A DNA stretch of 36,599 nucleotides from Actinomycetales bacterium (GCA_012719445.1 JAAYAH010000004.1:1-36599), one strand, 5' to 3'. Positions 15,298 to 25,332 are shown, counted from the stretch's first letter. A program made the numbers and translations. The notes: generated by a model from the letters alone, not told the origin.

Positions 15298-15411
15298 TCA
15301 GCCCTGGCGCTGCTTGTGACGCTGGTTCTCGCAGATCACCATGACCCGCCCGTGACGGCGGATCACCTTGCACTTGTCGCAGATCCTCTTGACGCTCGGC
15401 TTGACCTTCAT
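15298..15411 (-). CDS. rpmJ: 50S ribosomal protein L36
   Basis: A 37-residue protein read directly from the minus strand: [20 protein letters not shown] at the start and [10 protein letters not shown] at the end. Cys11, Cys14, Cys27 and His32 form the zinc ribbon of the C+ type. L36 binds 23S rRNA. It lies between infA and rpsM, its usual place in actinobacteria. Confidence 0.96.
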   Translation of the reverse strand: MKVKPSVKRICDKCKVIRRHGRVMVICENQRHKQRQG

Positions 15412-15526
15412 CGGTGTCTTCCAGACATGGCGCGGTTCTGCGCCGGCTGCGGCACGCCGCATCGGCATGCACCGGTGGGTGGTTCAGGTCGCTTGCTGCT
15501 CAGCGACCGGGAGTGTTCTCGCCCGG

Positions 15527-15748
15527 TCACTTGTAGCGGTAGACGATGCGACCACGGGAGAGGTCGTAGGGGCTCAACTCCACCACCACCCGGTCCTCGG
15601 GAAGGATCCGGATGTAGTGCTGACGCATCTTTCCCGAGATGTGCGCCAGAACCCGGTGGCCGTTCGACAGCTCGACCCGGAACATGGCGTTCGGGAGAGC
15701 CTCGACGACGGTCCCCTCGATCTCGATGACCCCGTCCTTCTTGGGCAT
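15527..15748 (-). CDS. infA: Translation initiation factor IF-1
   Basis: 73 residues from the ATG at 15748 ([20 protein letters not shown]), the exact family length. It is a single S1/OB-fold domain: [20 protein letters not shown], then [23 protein letters not shown]-1 blocks the ribosomal A site during initiation. The codons upstream in the same frame are not conserved. GGAGG lies just upstream, and a candidate promoter is at 15882-15911. Confidence 0.98.
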   Translation of the reverse strand: MPKKDGVIEIEGTVVEALPNAMFRVELSNGHRVLAHISGKMRQHYIRILPEDRVVVELSPYDLSRGRIVYRYK

Positions 15749-15881
15749 GTCCTCCGCGTTCCTTCTGCCCGCTCGACGCGGTGCGTGGGTTGATGTTCCG
15801 GCACACGTGTGACGACGTCCTCCGGCGCCAGACCAGCCGCGGGGCACCGCGAGGACATGGATGCACGTGAGCCGACGCACG

Positions 15882-15911
15882 AGTTTAGGGGATACCGACC
15901 TTGCTCGTGAA
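15882..15911 (-). promoter_or_regulatory. Candidate promoter for infA
   Basis: The minus strand reads TTCACG (15906-15911), 18 bases, then TAAACT (15882-15887), the most AT-rich spot between map and infA. The implied leader is about 125 bases. The -35 match is only moderate. Confidence 0.4.
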
Positions 15912-15930
15912 ATCGGGGTGCCCCGGGCAG

Positions 15931-16773
15931 TCAGTCGGCGAGGGGGGTCACCGGGACGCCGAGGGCTCCGAGGGCCTCGACACCCCCGTCGTGGGCGGTG
16001 AGCACCCACAGCCCACCCTCGAGGACGGCGATGGAGTGCTCGACGTGCGCGGCGTGCGAGCCGTCGTCGGTGGCGACGGTCCAGTGGTCCGCCCGGGTGT
16101 GCACGTGGGGCTCGCCCGCGGTGAGCATGGGCTCGATGGCCAGGCACATGCCCGGACGCAGCCGAGGCCCCCGGTCCCGGGTGCGGTAGTTGAGGATCTG
16201 CGGGTCCTGGTGCATCTCGGTGCCGATGCCGTGCCCGCCGTAGTCCTCGACCAGCCCGTACCTGCCGGCCACGTGGTCCTCGACGGCGATCCCGATGGCG
16301 TTCAGCCGGCCCCCGGTCGCGCCGGAGGCCGCCGCGGCGACCCCCCGCCACAGCGCCTCCTCGGTGACCCGGGCCAGGGCCAGGTCCGCCTCGTCGAGCC
16401 CGCCGTCCGGCCCGGGCAGGACGGCGGTGAACGCCGCGTCCCCGTGCCAGCCGCCGAGGATCGCCCCGCAGTCGACCGAGACGACGTCGCCCGCGCGCAG
16501 CACCTTGGACCCGGGGATGCCGTGCACGACCTCGTCGTTGACGGAGACGCACAGCGTGGCCGGGTACGGCGGGTCGCCGACCCCGATGAAGGACGGGATC
16601 GCCCCGGCGGACCGGATGACGTCCTCGGCGACGGCGTCGAGTTCCTTGGTGGTCACGCCCTCGCGCAGCTCGGTGCGCACCGCAGCCAACGCGTCGGCCA
16701 CGACGACACCGGCGCGGCGCATGAGTCGCACCTGGTCCGGGGTCTTGTACTGGATACGGTCCCGCCCGAGCAC
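15931..16773 (-). CDS. map: Type I methionine aminopeptidase
   Basis: 280 residues from a GTG at 16773. It removes the initiator Met from new proteins. The five metal ligands are in place: Asp in [11 protein letters not shown] and in WHGDAAF, His in [10 protein letters not shown], Glu in AIEPML and Glu in VEHSIAV. The substrate-side His is in VVHGIPG. It follows adk by 17 bases in the secY-adk-map unit. The N-terminus lacks the SH3-binding extension seen in one of the two actinobacterial map paralogues. Confidence 0.96.
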   Translation of the reverse strand: MLGRDRIQYKTPDQVRLMRRAGVVVADALAAVRTELREGVTTKELDAVAEDVIRSAGAIPSFIGVGDPPYPATLCVSVNDEVVHGIPGSKVLRAGDVVSVDCGAILGGWHGDAAFTAVLPGPDGGLDEADLALARVTEEALWRGVAAAASGATGGRLNAIGIAVEDHVAGRYGLVEDYGGHGIGTEMHQDPQILNYRTRDRGPRLRPGMCLAIEPMLTAGEPHVHTRADHWTVATDDGSHAAHVEHSIAVLEGGLWVLTAHDGGVEALGALGVPVTPLAD

Positions 16774-16790
16774 CCTGTCCCCAGGCCCGC

Positions 16791-17363
16791 TCAGCCCTCG
16801 GCCACGCCGAGAGCTGCGAGGAGACGCCCGGTCACGGTGTCGATCTCCCCCATGCCGTCGACCTGCCGGAGCAGCCCTCTGGCGGCGTAGAAGTCCCGCA
16901 GCGCGTTGGCGCTCTCCGCGTAGACCTCCATCCGCTTGCGGATCACGGGCTCGGTGTCGTCGGCCCTGCCCTCGATGCCGGCCCGCTTCAGCAGCCGCTG
17001 CACCACGGCCTCGGTGTCCGCGGTGATCTCCACAACGGCGTCCAGCGGCGTCGACGCCTCGGCGAGCACGTCCTGGAGCGCCTGGGCCTGGGCCGAGGTG
17101 CGCGGGTACCCGTCGAGCAGGAACCCCGCCTTAGCGTCGGGCTCGGCCAGCCGACCGGCCACCATGCCGTTGACGACCTCGTCCGGGACGTACTTGCCGG
17201 CGTCCATGTAGCTCTTGGCCAGAGTGCCCAGCTCGGTACCGCGTGACACCTCACCGCGGAAGATCTCTCCGGTGGAGATCGCCGGGACGTCCAGGCGGAC
17301 AGCCAGCCTCGCGGCCTGGGTGCCCTTGCCCGCCCCGGGGGGGCCGAAGAGGATCAGTCTCAC
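16791..17363 (-). CDS. adk: Adenylate kinase
   Basis: 190 residues. The P-loop is [10 protein letters not shown] near the start, the NMP-binding part contains [12 protein letters not shown], and LLDGYPRT supplies a catalytic Arg. It lacks the long zinc-type LID insertion, so it is the short actinobacterial form. It interconverts ATP + AMP and 2 ADP. The GTG start (17361-17363) overlaps the secY TGA in a GTGA, which indicates translational coupling. Confidence 0.97.
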   Translation of the reverse strand: MRLILFGPPGAGKGTQAARLAVRLDVPAISTGEIFRGEVSRGTELGTLAKSYMDAGKYVPDEVVNGMVAGRLAEPDAKAGFLLDGYPRTSAQAQALQDVLAEASTPLDAVVEITADTEAVVQRLLKRAGIEGRADDTEPVIRKRMEVYAESANALRDFYAARGLLRQVDGMGEIDTVTGRLLAALGVAEG

Positions 17364-18673
17364 CGCAGGAACCCTTCGTAGTGTCTTTGCTGCAACTGGG
17401 CTTCGATCTGCTTCACGGTCTCCAGGCCGACCCCGACCACGATGAGGATCGAGGTACCGCCGAAGGGGAAGTTCTGGTTGGCGTTGATGAGCACGAACGC
17501 GATGAGCGGGATCATCGAGACGATGCCGAGGTACAGCGACCCGGGCAGGGTGATCCGGCTCAGCACATAGCTCAGGTAGTCCGCCGTCGGCCGCCCGGCG
17601 CGGATACCGGGGATGAAGCCGCCGTACTTCTTCATGTTCTCGGCGACCTCGTCCGGGTTGAACGTGATGGCCACGTAGAAGTACGTGAAGAACACGATCA
17701 GGGCGAAGTAGATGATCATGTAGATCGGGTGGTCACCCTTGGTGAGGTACCGGTCGATCCACTCGGCCCACGCCGACTGCTTGCCCCGCTGGAACTGGGC
17801 CAGCAGCGAGGGCAGGTAGAGCAGGGACGAGGCGAAGATGACCGGGATGACACCGGCCATGTTCACCTTGATCGGGATGTAGGTGCTGGTCCCGCCGTAC
17901 ATCCGCCGGCCGATCATGCGCTTGGCGTACTGCACCGGCACCCGGCGCTGGGACTGCTCGACGAAGATGACGGCGGCCACGATCGCCAGCCCGATCACCA
18001 TCACGGCGATGAAGGTCTCGGTGCCGTGCTCGGACTGCCGGGCGATGGACCACATCGACGAGGGGAACCCGGAGGCGATCGAGGTGAAGATCAGCAGGGA
18101 CATGCCGTTGCCGATCCCGCGTTCGGTGATCAGCTCACCGAGCCACATGATGAGCCCGGTGCCGGCGGTCATGGTGATGACCATGATCACGATCGTGGTC
18201 CAGCCCTGGTTGGGCACGATCTTCTCGGGGCAGTTCCCGAAGAGGTTCCCGCTCCGTGCCACCGAGACCAGGGTGGTCGACTGCAGCACCGCGAGGCCGA
18301 TGGTGAGGTACCGGGTGTACTGGGTCAGCTTGGCCGTCCCGGACTGGCCCTCCTGCTTGAGGGTCTCGAACCGCGGGATGACCACGGTGAGCAGCTGGAC
18401 GATGATGCTCGCCGTGATGTAGGGCATGATCCCCAGAGCGAACACCGAGATGTTGAGCAACGCGCCGCCGCTGAAGAGGTTCACCAGTTGGTACAGGTTG
18501 TTCGAGTCCTGCGAGGACTCCACCATGTTCACGCACTTCTTCACAGCCTCATAGCTGACCCCCGGGGTGGGCACGAACGAGCCCAACCGGAAGAAAGCCA
18601 TGATCAGGAGCGTGAACAGGAGCTTGCGGCGCAGGTCAGGCGTCTTGAACGCCCGCGCGAACGCAGAGAACAC
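17360..18673 (-). CDS. secY: Protein translocase subunit SecY
   Basis: 437 residues from the GTG at 18673, chosen because AGGAGG lies 6 bases upstream; the open frame to 18718 is not conserved. It forms the channel of the Sec translocon in the cytoplasmic membrane and shows about ten hydrophobic segments. Recognisable parts are AFKTPDLRRKLLFTLLIMAFFRLGSFVPTPGV (first segment), NISVFALGIMPYITASIIVQLL, and RGIGNGMSLLIF. It leads a separate unit, secY-adk-map, downstream of a hairpin after rplO. Confidence 0.98.
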   Translation of the reverse strand: MFSAFARAFKTPDLRRKLLFTLLIMAFFRLGSFVPTPGVSYEAVKKCVNMVESSQDSNNLYQLVNLFSGGALLNISVFALGIMPYITASIIVQLLTVVIPRFETLKQEGQSGTAKLTQYTRYLTIGLAVLQSTTLVSVARSGNLFGNCPEKIVPNQGWTTIVIMVITMTAGTGLIMWLGELITERGIGNGMSLLIFTSIASGFPSSMWSIARQSEHGTETFIAVMVIGLAIVAAVIFVEQSQRRVPVQYAKRMIGRRMYGGTSTYIPIKVNMAGVIPVIFASSLLYLPSLLAQFQRGKQSAWAEWIDRYLTKGDHPIYMIIYFALIVFFTYFYVAITFNPDEVAENMKKYGGFIPGIRAGRPTADYLSYVLSRITLPGSLYLGIVSMIPLIAFVLINANQNFPFGGTSILIVVGVGLETVKQIEAQLQQRHYEGFLR

Positions 18674-18781
18674 GATGAACCTCCTGCACCGCCCCGAGGA
18701 CGGCTGTTCTGACCTCAACCGCCGCGTGAGCGGCTGATCTGGCGGTGGGCATCCCCCAGGACGCCCTGGTCGGTGACCATA

Positions 18782-18819
18782 ACACCCCGGTGAGGCGAAA
18801 CTCCGCCCGGCCGGGGTGT
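18782..18819 (-). terminator. Hairpin between rplO and secY
   Basis: ACACCCCGG (18782-18790) pairs perfectly with CCGGGGTGT (18811-18819); the loop contains a second small stem GGCG/CGCC. On the minus strand it is followed by TTATGG. It lies 60 bases after the rplO stop and probably ends most S10-spc transcripts. Confidence 0.6.
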
Positions 18820-18879
18820 CAGGTCACGTGCTGCTGCCGTGCTGGTGCGGCCCGGCGGATGCTCCGCCGGACCACCCCC

Positions 18880-19332
18880 CTACAGAGTCGTTGCCGTGCC
18901 GCCCGCAGCGGTGATCTTGTCCTTCGCCGAGGTGGAGAACGCGTGCACCTCGACCTGGAGCGCGACCGAGATCTCGCCGTCGCCCAGCACCTTGACCGGG
19001 GAGTTCGACCTGACCGCACCCCTGGCGACCAGGTCGGCCACGGTCACCGCGCCGCCGTCCGGGTACAGCTCGCCGAGCCGGGCGAGGTTGACCACCTGGT
19101 AGCTGACCCGGAACGGGTTCTTGAACCCGCGCAGCTTCGGCAGCCGCATGTGGATCGGCATCTGGCCGCCCTCGAACGACTCCGGGACGCTGTACCGGGC
19201 CTTGGTGCCCTTGGTCCCGCGGCCGGCCGTCTTGCCCTTGCTGCCCTCACCACGACCGACCCGGGTCTTCGCGGTGCGCGCCCCCGGAGCGGGCCGCAGG
19301 TGGTGCACCTTGAGGGTGTGCTCCTCGGCCAT
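18880..19332 (-). CDS. rplO: 50S ribosomal protein L15
   Basis: 150 residues from the ATG at 19332 ([18 protein letters not shown]). The Gly-rich N-terminal RNA-binding region ([20 protein letters not shown]) and [20 protein letters not shown] are classical L15. The start lies 1 base past the rpmD stop. The longer frame to 19422 overlaps rpmD and is not used. Confidence 0.97.
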   Translation of the reverse strand: MAEEHTLKVHHLRPAPGARTAKTRVGRGEGSKGKTAGRGTKGTKARYSVPESFEGGQMPIHMRLPKLRGFKNPFRVSYQVVNLARLGELYPDGGAVTVADLVARGAVRSNSPVKVLGDGEISVALQVEVHAFSTSAKDKITAAGGTATTL

Positions 19333-19333
19333 C

Positions 19334-19516
19334 TCAGTCCACCTCCTCGACGGTGACGAGGTGGCGGACCGCGCGGACCATGCCACGGATCTCGGGCCGG
19401 TCCTCCTTGACCACGATGTCACCGATCCGCTTCAGCCCCAGCGTGCGCAGGGTGTCACGCTGCGGCTGCTTCTCGCCGATCTCCGACTTGACCTGCTTGA
19501 CCTTGAGCCGTGCCAT
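19334..19516 (-). CDS. rpmD: 50S ribosomal protein L30
   Basis: 60 residues, starting [20 protein letters not shown] and ending in [26 protein letters not shown] is the family core. The ATG at 19514-19516 overlaps the rpsE TGA by one base (TGATG), so the two are translationally coupled. Confidence 0.97.
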   Translation of the reverse strand: MARLKVKQVKSEIGEKQPQRDTLRTLGLKRIGDIVVKEDRPEIRGMVRAVRHLVTVEEVD

Positions 19517-20148
19517 CAGGAGGTCACCCCCGCCCTCGCCCGCAGCAGGGCGGCGGGAGCCACGTCCTCCAGCGGCAGCCCGCGCCGGGCGGCGACCTCT
19601 TCCGGACGCTCCAGCGAGCGCAGTGCGGCGACCGTGGCGTGCACGATGTTGATCGCGTTGTCCGAGCCGAGGGACTTGCTCAGCACGTCCTTGATCCCCG
19701 CGCACTCGAGGACGGCGCGCACCGGGCCACCGGCGATGACCCCGGTACCGGGGGACGCCGGACGCAGCAGGACGACGCCGGCCGCGTCCTCCCCCTGCAC
19801 CGGGTGCGGGATGGTGCCCTGGATGCGGGGGACCTTGAAGAAGTGCTTCTTGGCCTCCTCGACACCCTTCGCGATCGCGGCGGGCACCTCCTTCGCCTTG
19901 CCGTAGCCGACACCGACGGTGCCGTCGCCGTCACCCACGACCACGAGAGCCGTGAAGCTGAAGCGCCGGCCGCCCTTGACGACCTTGGCGACGCGGTTGA
20001 TCGTCACGACCCGCTCGACGAACGCTGTCTTGTCGGCGGAGTCGTCCCGACCGCGCCGGTTGTCACGGTCACGACGGTCACGACGACCGCTGTTCTCACC
20101 GGAGCCGCCACCGGCACCCGGGCCGCCGCGACGCTGGGGTCCAGCCAT
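19516..20148 (-). CDS. rpsE: 30S ribosomal protein S5
   Basis: 210 residues. The first 40 are Gly/Arg/Asp-rich and disordered. The S5 double-stranded RNA-binding fold starts at [20 protein letters not shown], followed by [18 protein letters not shown] and [20 protein letters not shown]. The loop [10 protein letters not shown], where spectinomycin-resistance changes arise in other bacteria, looks wild type. The ATG is at 20148. Confidence 0.97.
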   Translation of the reverse strand: MAGPQRRGGPGAGGGSGENSGRRDRRDRDNRRGRDDSADKTAFVERVVTINRVAKVVKGGRRFSFTALVVVGDGDGTVGVGYGKAKEVPAAIAKGVEEAKKHFFKVPRIQGTIPHPVQGEDAAGVVLLRPASPGTGVIAGGPVRAVLECAGIKDVLSKSLGSDNAINIVHATVAALRSLERPEEVAARRGLPLEDVAPAALLRARAGVTS

Positions 20149-20218
20149 CAGACGTTCCTTCTCTCTCGCTCGTGCGTCGTTCGCTCGGCGCGGGGCATCT
20201 CCCGCGGCTGGGTCACGC

Positions 20219-20608
20219 TCACAGCGTCAGACCACCCTCACGGGCGCCGTCAGCCACCGCGGCCACGCGACCGTGGTACTTGTTCCCGGCGCGGTCGAAG
20301 ACCACGGCCTCGACCCCCGCTGCCCGTGCACGCTCGGCGACGAGCTCGCCGACCCGCTTGGCCTTGGCGGTCTTGTCGCCGTCCGCCGCCCGCAGGTCGG
20401 CCTCCATGGTCGAGGCCGAGACCAGGGTCCTGCCGACGGAGTCGTCGACGACCTGGACGAAGACGTGCCGAGCGGACCGGGTGACCACGAGGCGAGGCCG
20501 CTGCGCGGAGCCGACCACCTTCTTGCGCACCCGCAGGTGCCTGCGGGTGCGAGCCGCGACAGGACCCTTACCGGCCCCCCCACCGCTGCGCTTGAGACCG
20601 ACGACCAT
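20219..20608 (-). CDS. rplR: 50S ribosomal protein L18
   Basis: 129 residues. [21 protein letters not shown] and the 5S rRNA-binding region [20 protein letters not shown] identify L18, with the C-terminal [26 protein letters not shown]. The ATG overlaps the rplF TAA by one base (TAATG). L18 carries 5S rRNA into the large subunit. Confidence 0.97.
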   Translation of the reverse strand: MVVGLKRSGGGAGKGPVAARTRRHLRVRKKVVGSAQRPRLVVTRSARHVFVQVVDDSVGRTLVSASTMEADLRAADGDKTAKAKRVGELVAERARAAGVEAVVFDRAGNKYHGRVAAVADGAREGGLTL

Positions 20609-21147
20609 TACCTCTTACCAGCCTTCCCGACCTTGCGCTTGATCTGCTCACCGGAGTAGCGGATGCCCTTGCCCTTGTACGGGTCGGGCTTGCGCAGCTT
20701 GCGGATGTTGGCCGCGACCTCGCCGACCTTCTGCTTGTCGATGCCCGAGACCGAGAACCTCGTCGGGCCGTCGACGGCGAAGGTCACCCCCTCCGGAGGG
20801 GTCACGACGATCGGGTGGCTGTAGCCGAGCGCGAACTCCAGGTCGGCGCCCTTCGCCATCACCCGGTAGCCGGTGCCGACGATCTCCAGCTTCTTCTCGT
20901 AGCCCTGGGTGACCCCGACGACCATGTTGGCCACCAGCGTCCGGGTCAGCCCGTGCAGGGAGCGGGAGACCCGCTCGTCGTTCGGCCGCAGCACCTTGAG
21001 GACGCCGTCCTCGCGCTCCACCGTGATCGGCTCGGCGACGGTGTGGCTGAGCGACCCCTTGGGCCCCTTGACCCTCACCTCGCGACCGTCGACGGTCACC
21101 TCGACGCCGGCGGGCACGGGGATGGGCAACTTCCCGATACGGGACAT
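20608..21147 (-). CDS. rplF: 50S ribosomal protein L6
   Basis: 179 residues, the standard length: [32 protein letters not shown], and the second repeat ending [28 protein letters not shown]6 binds near the sarcin-ricin loop and factor-binding site. It is 17 bases downstream of rpsH. Confidence 0.98.
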   Translation of the reverse strand: MSRIGKLPIPVPAGVEVTVDGREVRVKGPKGSLSHTVAEPITVEREDGVLKVLRPNDERVSRSLHGLTRTLVANMVVGVTQGYEKKLEIVGTGYRVMAKGADLEFALGYSHPIVVTPPEGVTFAVDGPTRFSVSGIDKQKVGEVAANIRKLRKPDPYKGKGIRYSGEQIKRKVGKAGKR

Positions 21148-21164
21148 GGTGACGCTCCCCTTCC

Positions 21165-21563
21165 CTACCAGACGTAGGCGAGGACTTCCCCGCCCACGCC
21201 CTTCTTCGTGGCCTGCCGGTCGGTCAGCAGCCCGGAGGAGGTGGAGAGGATGGCGATCCCCAGTCCACCCAGCACCCGCGGGAGGTTGGTCGACTTGGCG
21301 TACACCCGCAGGCCGGGCTTGCTCACCCGGCGCAGGCCGGCGATGGACCGCTCACGATTCGGGCCGTACTTCAGCTCGATCATCAGCTTCTTGCCCACCT
21401 CGGCGTCCTCGACGCTCCAGCCGGAGATGTACCCCTCCTGCTGCAGGATCTCGGCGATGTGCGCCTTGAGCTTGCTGTAGGGCATCGCCACGTTGTCGTG
21501 GTAGGCGGAGTTCGCGTTCCGCAGACGTGTGAGCATGTCTGCGATCGGGTCGGTCATCGTCAT
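21165..21563 (-). CDS. rpsH: 30S ribosomal protein S8
   Basis: 132 residues: [20 protein letters not shown] at the start, [21 protein letters not shown] in the middle and [14 protein letters not shown] plus GGEVLAYVW at the end. It is an early 16S rRNA-binding protein and, in E. coli, the translational repressor of the spc operon. Its ATG overlaps the stop of the unrecognised upstream 94-codon gene in an ATGA, which is unusual because rpsZ is normally the direct neighbour. Confidence 0.98.
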   Translation of the reverse strand: MTMTDPIADMLTRLRNANSAYHDNVAMPYSKLKAHIAEILQQEGYISGWSVEDAEVGKKLMIELKYGPNRERSIAGLRRVSKPGLRVYAKSTNLPRVLGGLGIAILSTSSGLLTDRQATKKGVGGEVLAYVW

Positions 21564-21844
21564 CGGGCTTGCCCGCCCTTCCTCGCCGCGGTTTCCGCCG
21601 CGGCCTCGGGGGTCTCACCCTCGGGGTCGGCGGGGACCTGCGGCGTAGCCGTCGTCTGTTGCGGCCCGGTCACCGGGTCGTCGATCTCCGACACGGCGTC
21701 GGCGATCTCGTCCGCGATCTCGGCGATCCGGTCGTCGTCCGTCACCACGTCCGGCGCACCGTCGAACACCGGGATCTGGTATCGGAAGGTCGCGAGCCGG
21801 AACTGCATCGCGGACCTCAGGGGGTGGAGCTCGAGTGTCGGCAT
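21560..21844 (-). CDS. Unrecognised 94-residue acidic protein inserted between rpsZ and rpsH
   Basis: I do not recognise this family. The ATG at 21844 lies 6 bases after the rpsZ stop, with GGTGA about 7 bases upstream, and the stop overlaps the rpsH ATG (ATGA). About 85 of 94 codons end in G or C, as in neighbouring genes, so it is probably a real coding region. Residues 1-30 are mixed basic and hydrophobic ([26 protein letters not shown]). Residues 36-56 form a likely amphipathic acidic helix ([19 protein letters not shown]). The remainder is Pro/Thr/Glu/Ala-rich and ends in a basic patch (ARKGGQAR). It has no signal peptide or membrane segment. Ribosome-associated, regulatory or selfish roles are all open. 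Confidence 0.7.
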   Translation of the reverse strand: MPTLELHPLRSAMQFRLATFRYQIPVFDGAPDVVTDDDRIAEIADEIADAVSEIDDPVTGPQQTTATPQVPADPEGETPEAAAETAARKGGQAR

Positions 21845-21850
21845 GTCAGC

Positions 21851-22036
21851 TCACCAGCTGCTCTTCGTGACACCCGGGAGCTCCCCGCGGTGGGCCATCA
21901 CCCGCAGGCATACCCGGCAGAGGCCGAACTTCCGGTAGACCGAGTGCGGCCGCCCGCACCGCTGGCAGCGGGTGTAGGCCCGCACCGCGAACTTGGGCTT
22001 GCTGTTCGCCTTGTTGATCAGGGCCGTCTTCGCCAC
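21851..22036 (-). CDS. rpsZ: 30S ribosomal protein S14 type Z (zinc-binding)
   Basis: 61 residues from the GTG at 22036: [20 protein letters not shown], then [20 protein letters not shown] with the four zinc-binding Cys, ending GVTKSSW. This is the short C+ form normal for the spc operon of actinobacteria. It is 2 bases downstream of rplE. The usual next gene is rpsH, but here a 94-codon gene intervenes. Confidence 0.97.
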   Translation of the reverse strand: MAKTALINKANSKPKFAVRAYTRCQRCGRPHSVYRKFGLCRVCLRVMAHRGELPGVTKSSW

Positions 22037-22038
22037 GG

Positions 22039-22668
22039 TCAGCTCTCCTTGAAGGGGAAGCCGAGGAGGCGCAGCAGGGCTCGCCCCTCGTCGTCCGTCG
22101 TCGCGGTGGTCACGATGGTGATGTCCATGCCACGGACCCGGTCGATCTTGTCCTGGTCGATCTCGTGGAACATGGACTGCTCGTTGAGACCGAAGGTGTA
22201 GTTGCCCCGGCCGTCGAACTGCTTCGGCGACAGCCCGCGGAAGTCCCTGATCCGCGGGAGGGCCAGGGTCAGCAGCCGGTCCAGGAACTCCCACATCCGG
22301 TCGCCGCGCAGGGTGACGTGGGCACCGATCGGCATCCCCGCCCGCAGCTTGAACTGGGCGATGGACTTCCGGGCCTTGGTGACCTGCGGCTTCTGCCCGG
22401 TGATCGTGGTCAGGTCGCGGATCGCGCCCTCGATGAGCTTGGAGTCCCTCGCCGCCTCGCCGACGCCCATGTTCACGACGACCTTGACGACGCGCGGGGT
22501 GCGCATCACGTTGCCGAGCTCGAACTGCTGGTACAGGGCGGGAGCGATCTCGGAGCGGTAGCGCTCCCGCAGCCGCGGCTCGACGGCCTCGACCGCGGGC
22601 GCCTGGGCCTTCTTGTCCTTCGCGGCCGACTTCTTCGCCGTCGCCGGCTTCTCGGTTCGCGTCGCCAT
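22039..22668 (-). CDS. rplE: 50S ribosomal protein L5
   Basis: 209 residues with a 30-residue Lys/Ala-rich N-terminal extension before the core ([23 protein letters not shown]). Conserved blocks are [40 protein letters not shown] and [19 protein letters not shown]-type sequence. L5 binds 5S rRNA and contacts the P-site tRNA. It is 2 bases downstream of rplX. Confidence 0.97.
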   Translation of the reverse strand: MATRTEKPATAKKSAAKDKKAQAPAVEAVEPRLRERYRSEIAPALYQQFELGNVMRTPRVVKVVVNMGVGEAARDSKLIEGAIRDLTTITGQKPQVTKARKSIAQFKLRAGMPIGAHVTLRGDRMWEFLDRLLTLALPRIRDFRGLSPKQFDGRGNYTFGLNEQSMFHEIDQDKIDRVRGMDITIVTTATTDDEGRALLRLLGFPFKES

Positions 22669-22670
22669 TG

Positions 22671-23036
22671 TCAGATGTCCTTACCCGAGCGCTTCGCCAC
22701 GCGGACCCGCACCCGCTTGTCGCGGTCGCCACGTTCGACCGTCTCGACCCGGGAGCCGGTCCGGGTGGGCCGCTTGCTCTCCGGGTCCACCAGCATGACG
22801 TTGCTCACGTGCACCGGGGCTTCCTGGGTGATGATCCCACCGGTCCTCGCACCGCGGCCGGTGGTCCCCATCTTCGTGTGCTTCTTGATCCGGTTGATCC
22901 CCTCGACGAGCACCCGCTGGGTGTCGAGGTACACCGCGATGACCTTCCCCTGCTTGCCGCGATCGTCGCGGGAGCCAGAGATCAGCTGGACGGTGTCGCC
23001 CTTGCGGATCTTCATTGCGGCCTTGGTCTTGGCCAT
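22671..23036 (-). CDS. rplX: 50S ribosomal protein L24
   Basis: 121 residues. The KOW motif is [41 protein letters not shown] and [20 protein letters not shown] follow. The ATG at 23036 has a perfect GGAGGT upstream and overlaps the rplN stop (TGATG), so I prefer it to the internal Met at residue 8. L24 is an assembly initiator of the 50S subunit. Confidence 0.97.
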   Translation of the reverse strand: MAKTKAAMKIRKGDTVQLISGSRDDRGKQGKVIAVYLDTQRVLVEGINRIKKHTKMGTTGRGARTGGIITQEAPVHVSNVMLVDPESKRPTRTGSRVETVERGDRDKRVRVRVAKRSGKDI

Positions 23037-23404
23037 CAGAGCACCTCCGGGGCCAGCGAGATGATCTTCATGAACTTCTTCTCGCGCAGCTCCCTGCCGA
23101 CCGGGCCGAAGATGCGGGTACCGCGCGGGTCGCCGTCGTTCCTGAGGATGACCGCCGCGTTCTCGTCGAAGCGGATGTAGGAACCGTCGGCGCGACGGCG
23201 CTCCTTCACGGTCCGGACGATGACCGCCTTGACGACGTCACCCTTCTTCACGTTGCCGCCAGGGATCGCGTCCTTGACCGTTGCCACGATCACGTCACCG
23301 ATGCCGGCGTAGCGACGACCCGAACCACCGAGAACCCGGATGCAGAGGATCTCCTTCGCACCCGTGTTGTCGGCGACCCGGAGTCGCGACTCCTGCTGGA
23401 TCAC
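23036..23404 (-). CDS. rplN: 50S ribosomal protein L14
   Basis: 122 residues, the standard length: [20 protein letters not shown], then [30 protein letters not shown], ending [11 protein letters not shown]14 sits at the subunit interface (bridges B5 and B8). It is 76 bases downstream of rpsQ, a gap with no recognisable element. Confidence 0.98.
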   Translation of the reverse strand: MIQQESRLRVADNTGAKEILCIRVLGGSGRRYAGIGDVIVATVKDAIPGGNVKKGDVVKAVIVRTVKERRRADGSYIRFDENAAVILRNDGDPRGTRIFGPVGRELREKKFMKIISLAPEVL

Positions 23405-23480
23405 TTCAGAACTCCGTTCGTCACGCCGGTTCTCCGCGGGGGAGCCTGGCGGAACCGGGGGCCGGACGGCCCGGGACTGT

Positions 23481-23828
23481 TTACTTGGCCTTGTCGAGAA
23501 TCTCGACGAGCCGCCACCTCTTCGTGGCCGACAGCGGACGCGTCTCCATGATCAGCACAAGGTCGCCGACGCCCGCCGAGTTCACCTCGTCGTGAACCTT
23601 CACCTTGCTCGAGCGCCGCAGGACCTTGCCGTAGAGCGGGTGCTTGACCCTCTCCTCGACCTTGACGACGACCGTCTTGTCCATCTTGTCGCCGACCACG
23701 TAGCCGCGGCGCACCTTGCGGTACCCGCGGGCGCCGGCCGACGCGACTGCCTGGTCGCTTCCAGTGTCGCGCACAACACCGCCCTTGTTCACGTCAGTGG
23801 CCTCGCTCACAACTGCCTTCTCGCTCAT
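23481..23828 (-). CDS. rpsQ: 30S ribosomal protein S17
   Basis: 115 residues from the ATG at 23828. GGAGG lies 10 bases upstream, whereas the in-frame GTG at 23837 would sit only 1 base from it. The S17 OB-fold is [21 protein letters not shown], then [21 protein letters not shown] and the C-terminal [17 protein letters not shown]. About 35 residues of N-terminal extension precede it. S17 is an early 16S rRNA binder. Confidence 0.97.
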   Translation of the reverse strand: MSEKAVVSEATDVNKGGVVRDTGSDQAVASAGARGYRKVRRGYVVGDKMDKTVVVKVEERVKHPLYGKVLRRSSKVKVHDEVNSAGVGDLVLIMETRPLSATKRWRLVEILDKAK

Positions 23829-23833
23829 CGGGC

Positions 23834-24067
23834 TCACGCCTCCGGACCGGAGGTGATGCCGAGCTCGCGCTCACGCATGATCGTGTAGATCCTGGCGATG
23901 TCACGACGGACGGCGCGCAGCCGGCCGTGGCTCTCCAGCTGACCGGTCGCGGACTGGAACCGGAGGTTGAACAACTCCTCCTTGGCCTTCTGCAGCTCCT
24001 CGACGAGCCGCTCGTCGTCGAAGGTCCGCAACTGGTCCGGAGTCAGGTCCTTGGAACCGACGGCCAT
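23834..24067 (-). CDS. rpmC: 50S ribosomal protein L29
   Basis: 77 residues from the ATG at 24067, which overlaps the rplP TGA (TGATG). A GTG directly upstream gives one extra residue. The family signature is [35 protein letters not shown]29 lies at the tunnel exit, where it forms part of the docking site for SRP and trigger factor. Confidence 0.97.
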   Translation of the reverse strand: MAVGSKDLTPDQLRTFDDERLVEELQKAKEELFNLRFQSATGQLESHGRLRAVRRDIARIYTIMRERELGITSGPEA

Positions 24068-24486
24068 CACGCCTCACCGCCCTCGCGCCGGACGATCCGG
24101 CACTTCATCGGCAGCTTGTGGATCGCGCGCGTGAGCGCCTCCTTGGCCACCTTCTCGTTGGGGAACGTCAGCTCGAACATCACCCGACCGGGCTTGATGT
24201 TCGCGACCCACCACTCGGGTGAGCCCTTGCCGGAGCCCATCCGGGTCTCGGCCGGCTTCTTGGTCAGCGGCCGGTCCGGGTAGATGTTGATCCACACCCG
24301 ACCGCCACGCCGCACGTGGCGGGTGATGGCGATACGCGCGGACTCGATCTGCCGGTTGGTCACGTAGGCCGGCTCGAGGGCCTGGATGCCCCACTCGCCG
24401 AAGGCCACGGTGGTACCGCCCTTGGCAGCGCCGGACCGGGTGGGCCGGTGCTGCTTGCGGTGCTTGACACGACGGGGGATGAGCAC
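24067..24486 (-). CDS. rplP: 50S ribosomal protein L16
   Basis: 139 residues: [20 protein letters not shown], then [48 protein letters not shown] and [17 protein letters not shown]16 organises the A-site region of 23S rRNA. It lies 3 bases downstream of rpsC. Confidence 0.98.
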   Translation of the reverse strand: MLIPRRVKHRKQHRPTRSGAAKGGTTVAFGEWGIQALEPAYVTNRQIESARIAITRHVRRGGRVWINIYPDRPLTKKPAETRMGSGKGSPEWWVANIKPGRVMFELTFPNEKVAKEALTRAIHKLPMKCRIVRREGGEA

Positions 24487-24489
24487 GGC

Positions 24490-25332
24490 TCAGGCCTCCG
24501 TTCCGCTGCTGGTCGTCGGAGCGGCGCTCGACGCGTCCGACTTGCCGGACGTCGCGGGCGCCGCCGGGGAGGCGTCCTGCCCGGAGGTGCTGTCGGGACG
24601 ACGGCGCCCGCCGCGCTGCGGCCGGTCGCCACGGTCTCCGCGCTCGCGACGCGGCGCCCTGGGGGCCGCGGCCTGCTCGCGGGCCAGCTCCTTGCTGGTG
24701 ATGTCGCCCTTGTAGATCCACACCTTGACGCCGATCCGGCCGAAGGTGGTCCGGGCCTCGTAGATGCCGTAGTCGATGTTCGCCCGGAGGGTGTGCAGGG
24801 GGACCCTGCCCTCGCGGTAGAACTCGGAGCGGCTCATCTCGGCGCCGCCGAGGCGGCCGGAGCACTGCACCCGGATGCCCTTGGCGCCGGCGCGGAGCGA
24901 AGACTGCATGCCCTTGCGCATGGCGCGGCGGAAGGAGACCCGGCTGGCCAGCTGCTCGGCGATGCCCTGTGCCACGAGCTGGGCGTCGACCTCGGGGTTC
25001 TTCACCTCGAGGATGTTGAGCTGCACCTGCTTGCCGGTGAGCTTCTCCAGCTCGCCTCGGATCCGGTCGGCCTCGGCGCCGCGGCGGCCGATGACGATGC
25101 CGGGACGGGCGGTGTGGATGTCCACCCGGACCCGGTCCCTCGTCCGCTCGATCTCCACCCGGCTGATCCCCGCGCGCTCCATGCCCTTGCCCATGAGCTT
25201 GCGGATCGCGACGTCCTCTTTGATGTAGTCGCGGTACCGCTGGCCGGGCCGGGTGCTGTCGGCGAACCACCGGCTCTTGTGGTCGGTGGTGATGCCCAGG
25301 CGGAACCCGTGCGGGTTGACTTTCTGGCCCAC
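24490..25332 (-). CDS. rpsC: 30S ribosomal protein S3
   Basis: 280 residues from a GTG at 25332 that overlaps the rplV TAG by one base. [20 protein letters not shown] opens the protein, the KH domain contains [31 protein letters not shown], and [21 protein letters not shown] with KVWIYKGDI forms the C-terminal fold. The last 60 residues are an Arg- then Ser/Ala/Thr-rich tail usual for actinobacteria. S3 forms part of the mRNA entry tunnel. Confidence 0.98.
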   Translation of the reverse strand: MGQKVNPHGFRLGITTDHKSRWFADSTRPGQRYRDYIKEDVAIRKLMGKGMERAGISRVEIERTRDRVRVDIHTARPGIVIGRRGAEADRIRGELEKLTGKQVQLNILEVKNPEVDAQLVAQGIAEQLASRVSFRRAMRKGMQSSLRAGAKGIRVQCSGRLGGAEMSRSEFYREGRVPLHTLRANIDYGIYEARTTFGRIGVKVWIYKGDITSKELAREQAAAPRAPRRERGDRGDRPQRGGRRRPDSTSGQDASPAAPATSGKSDASSAAPTTSSGTEA

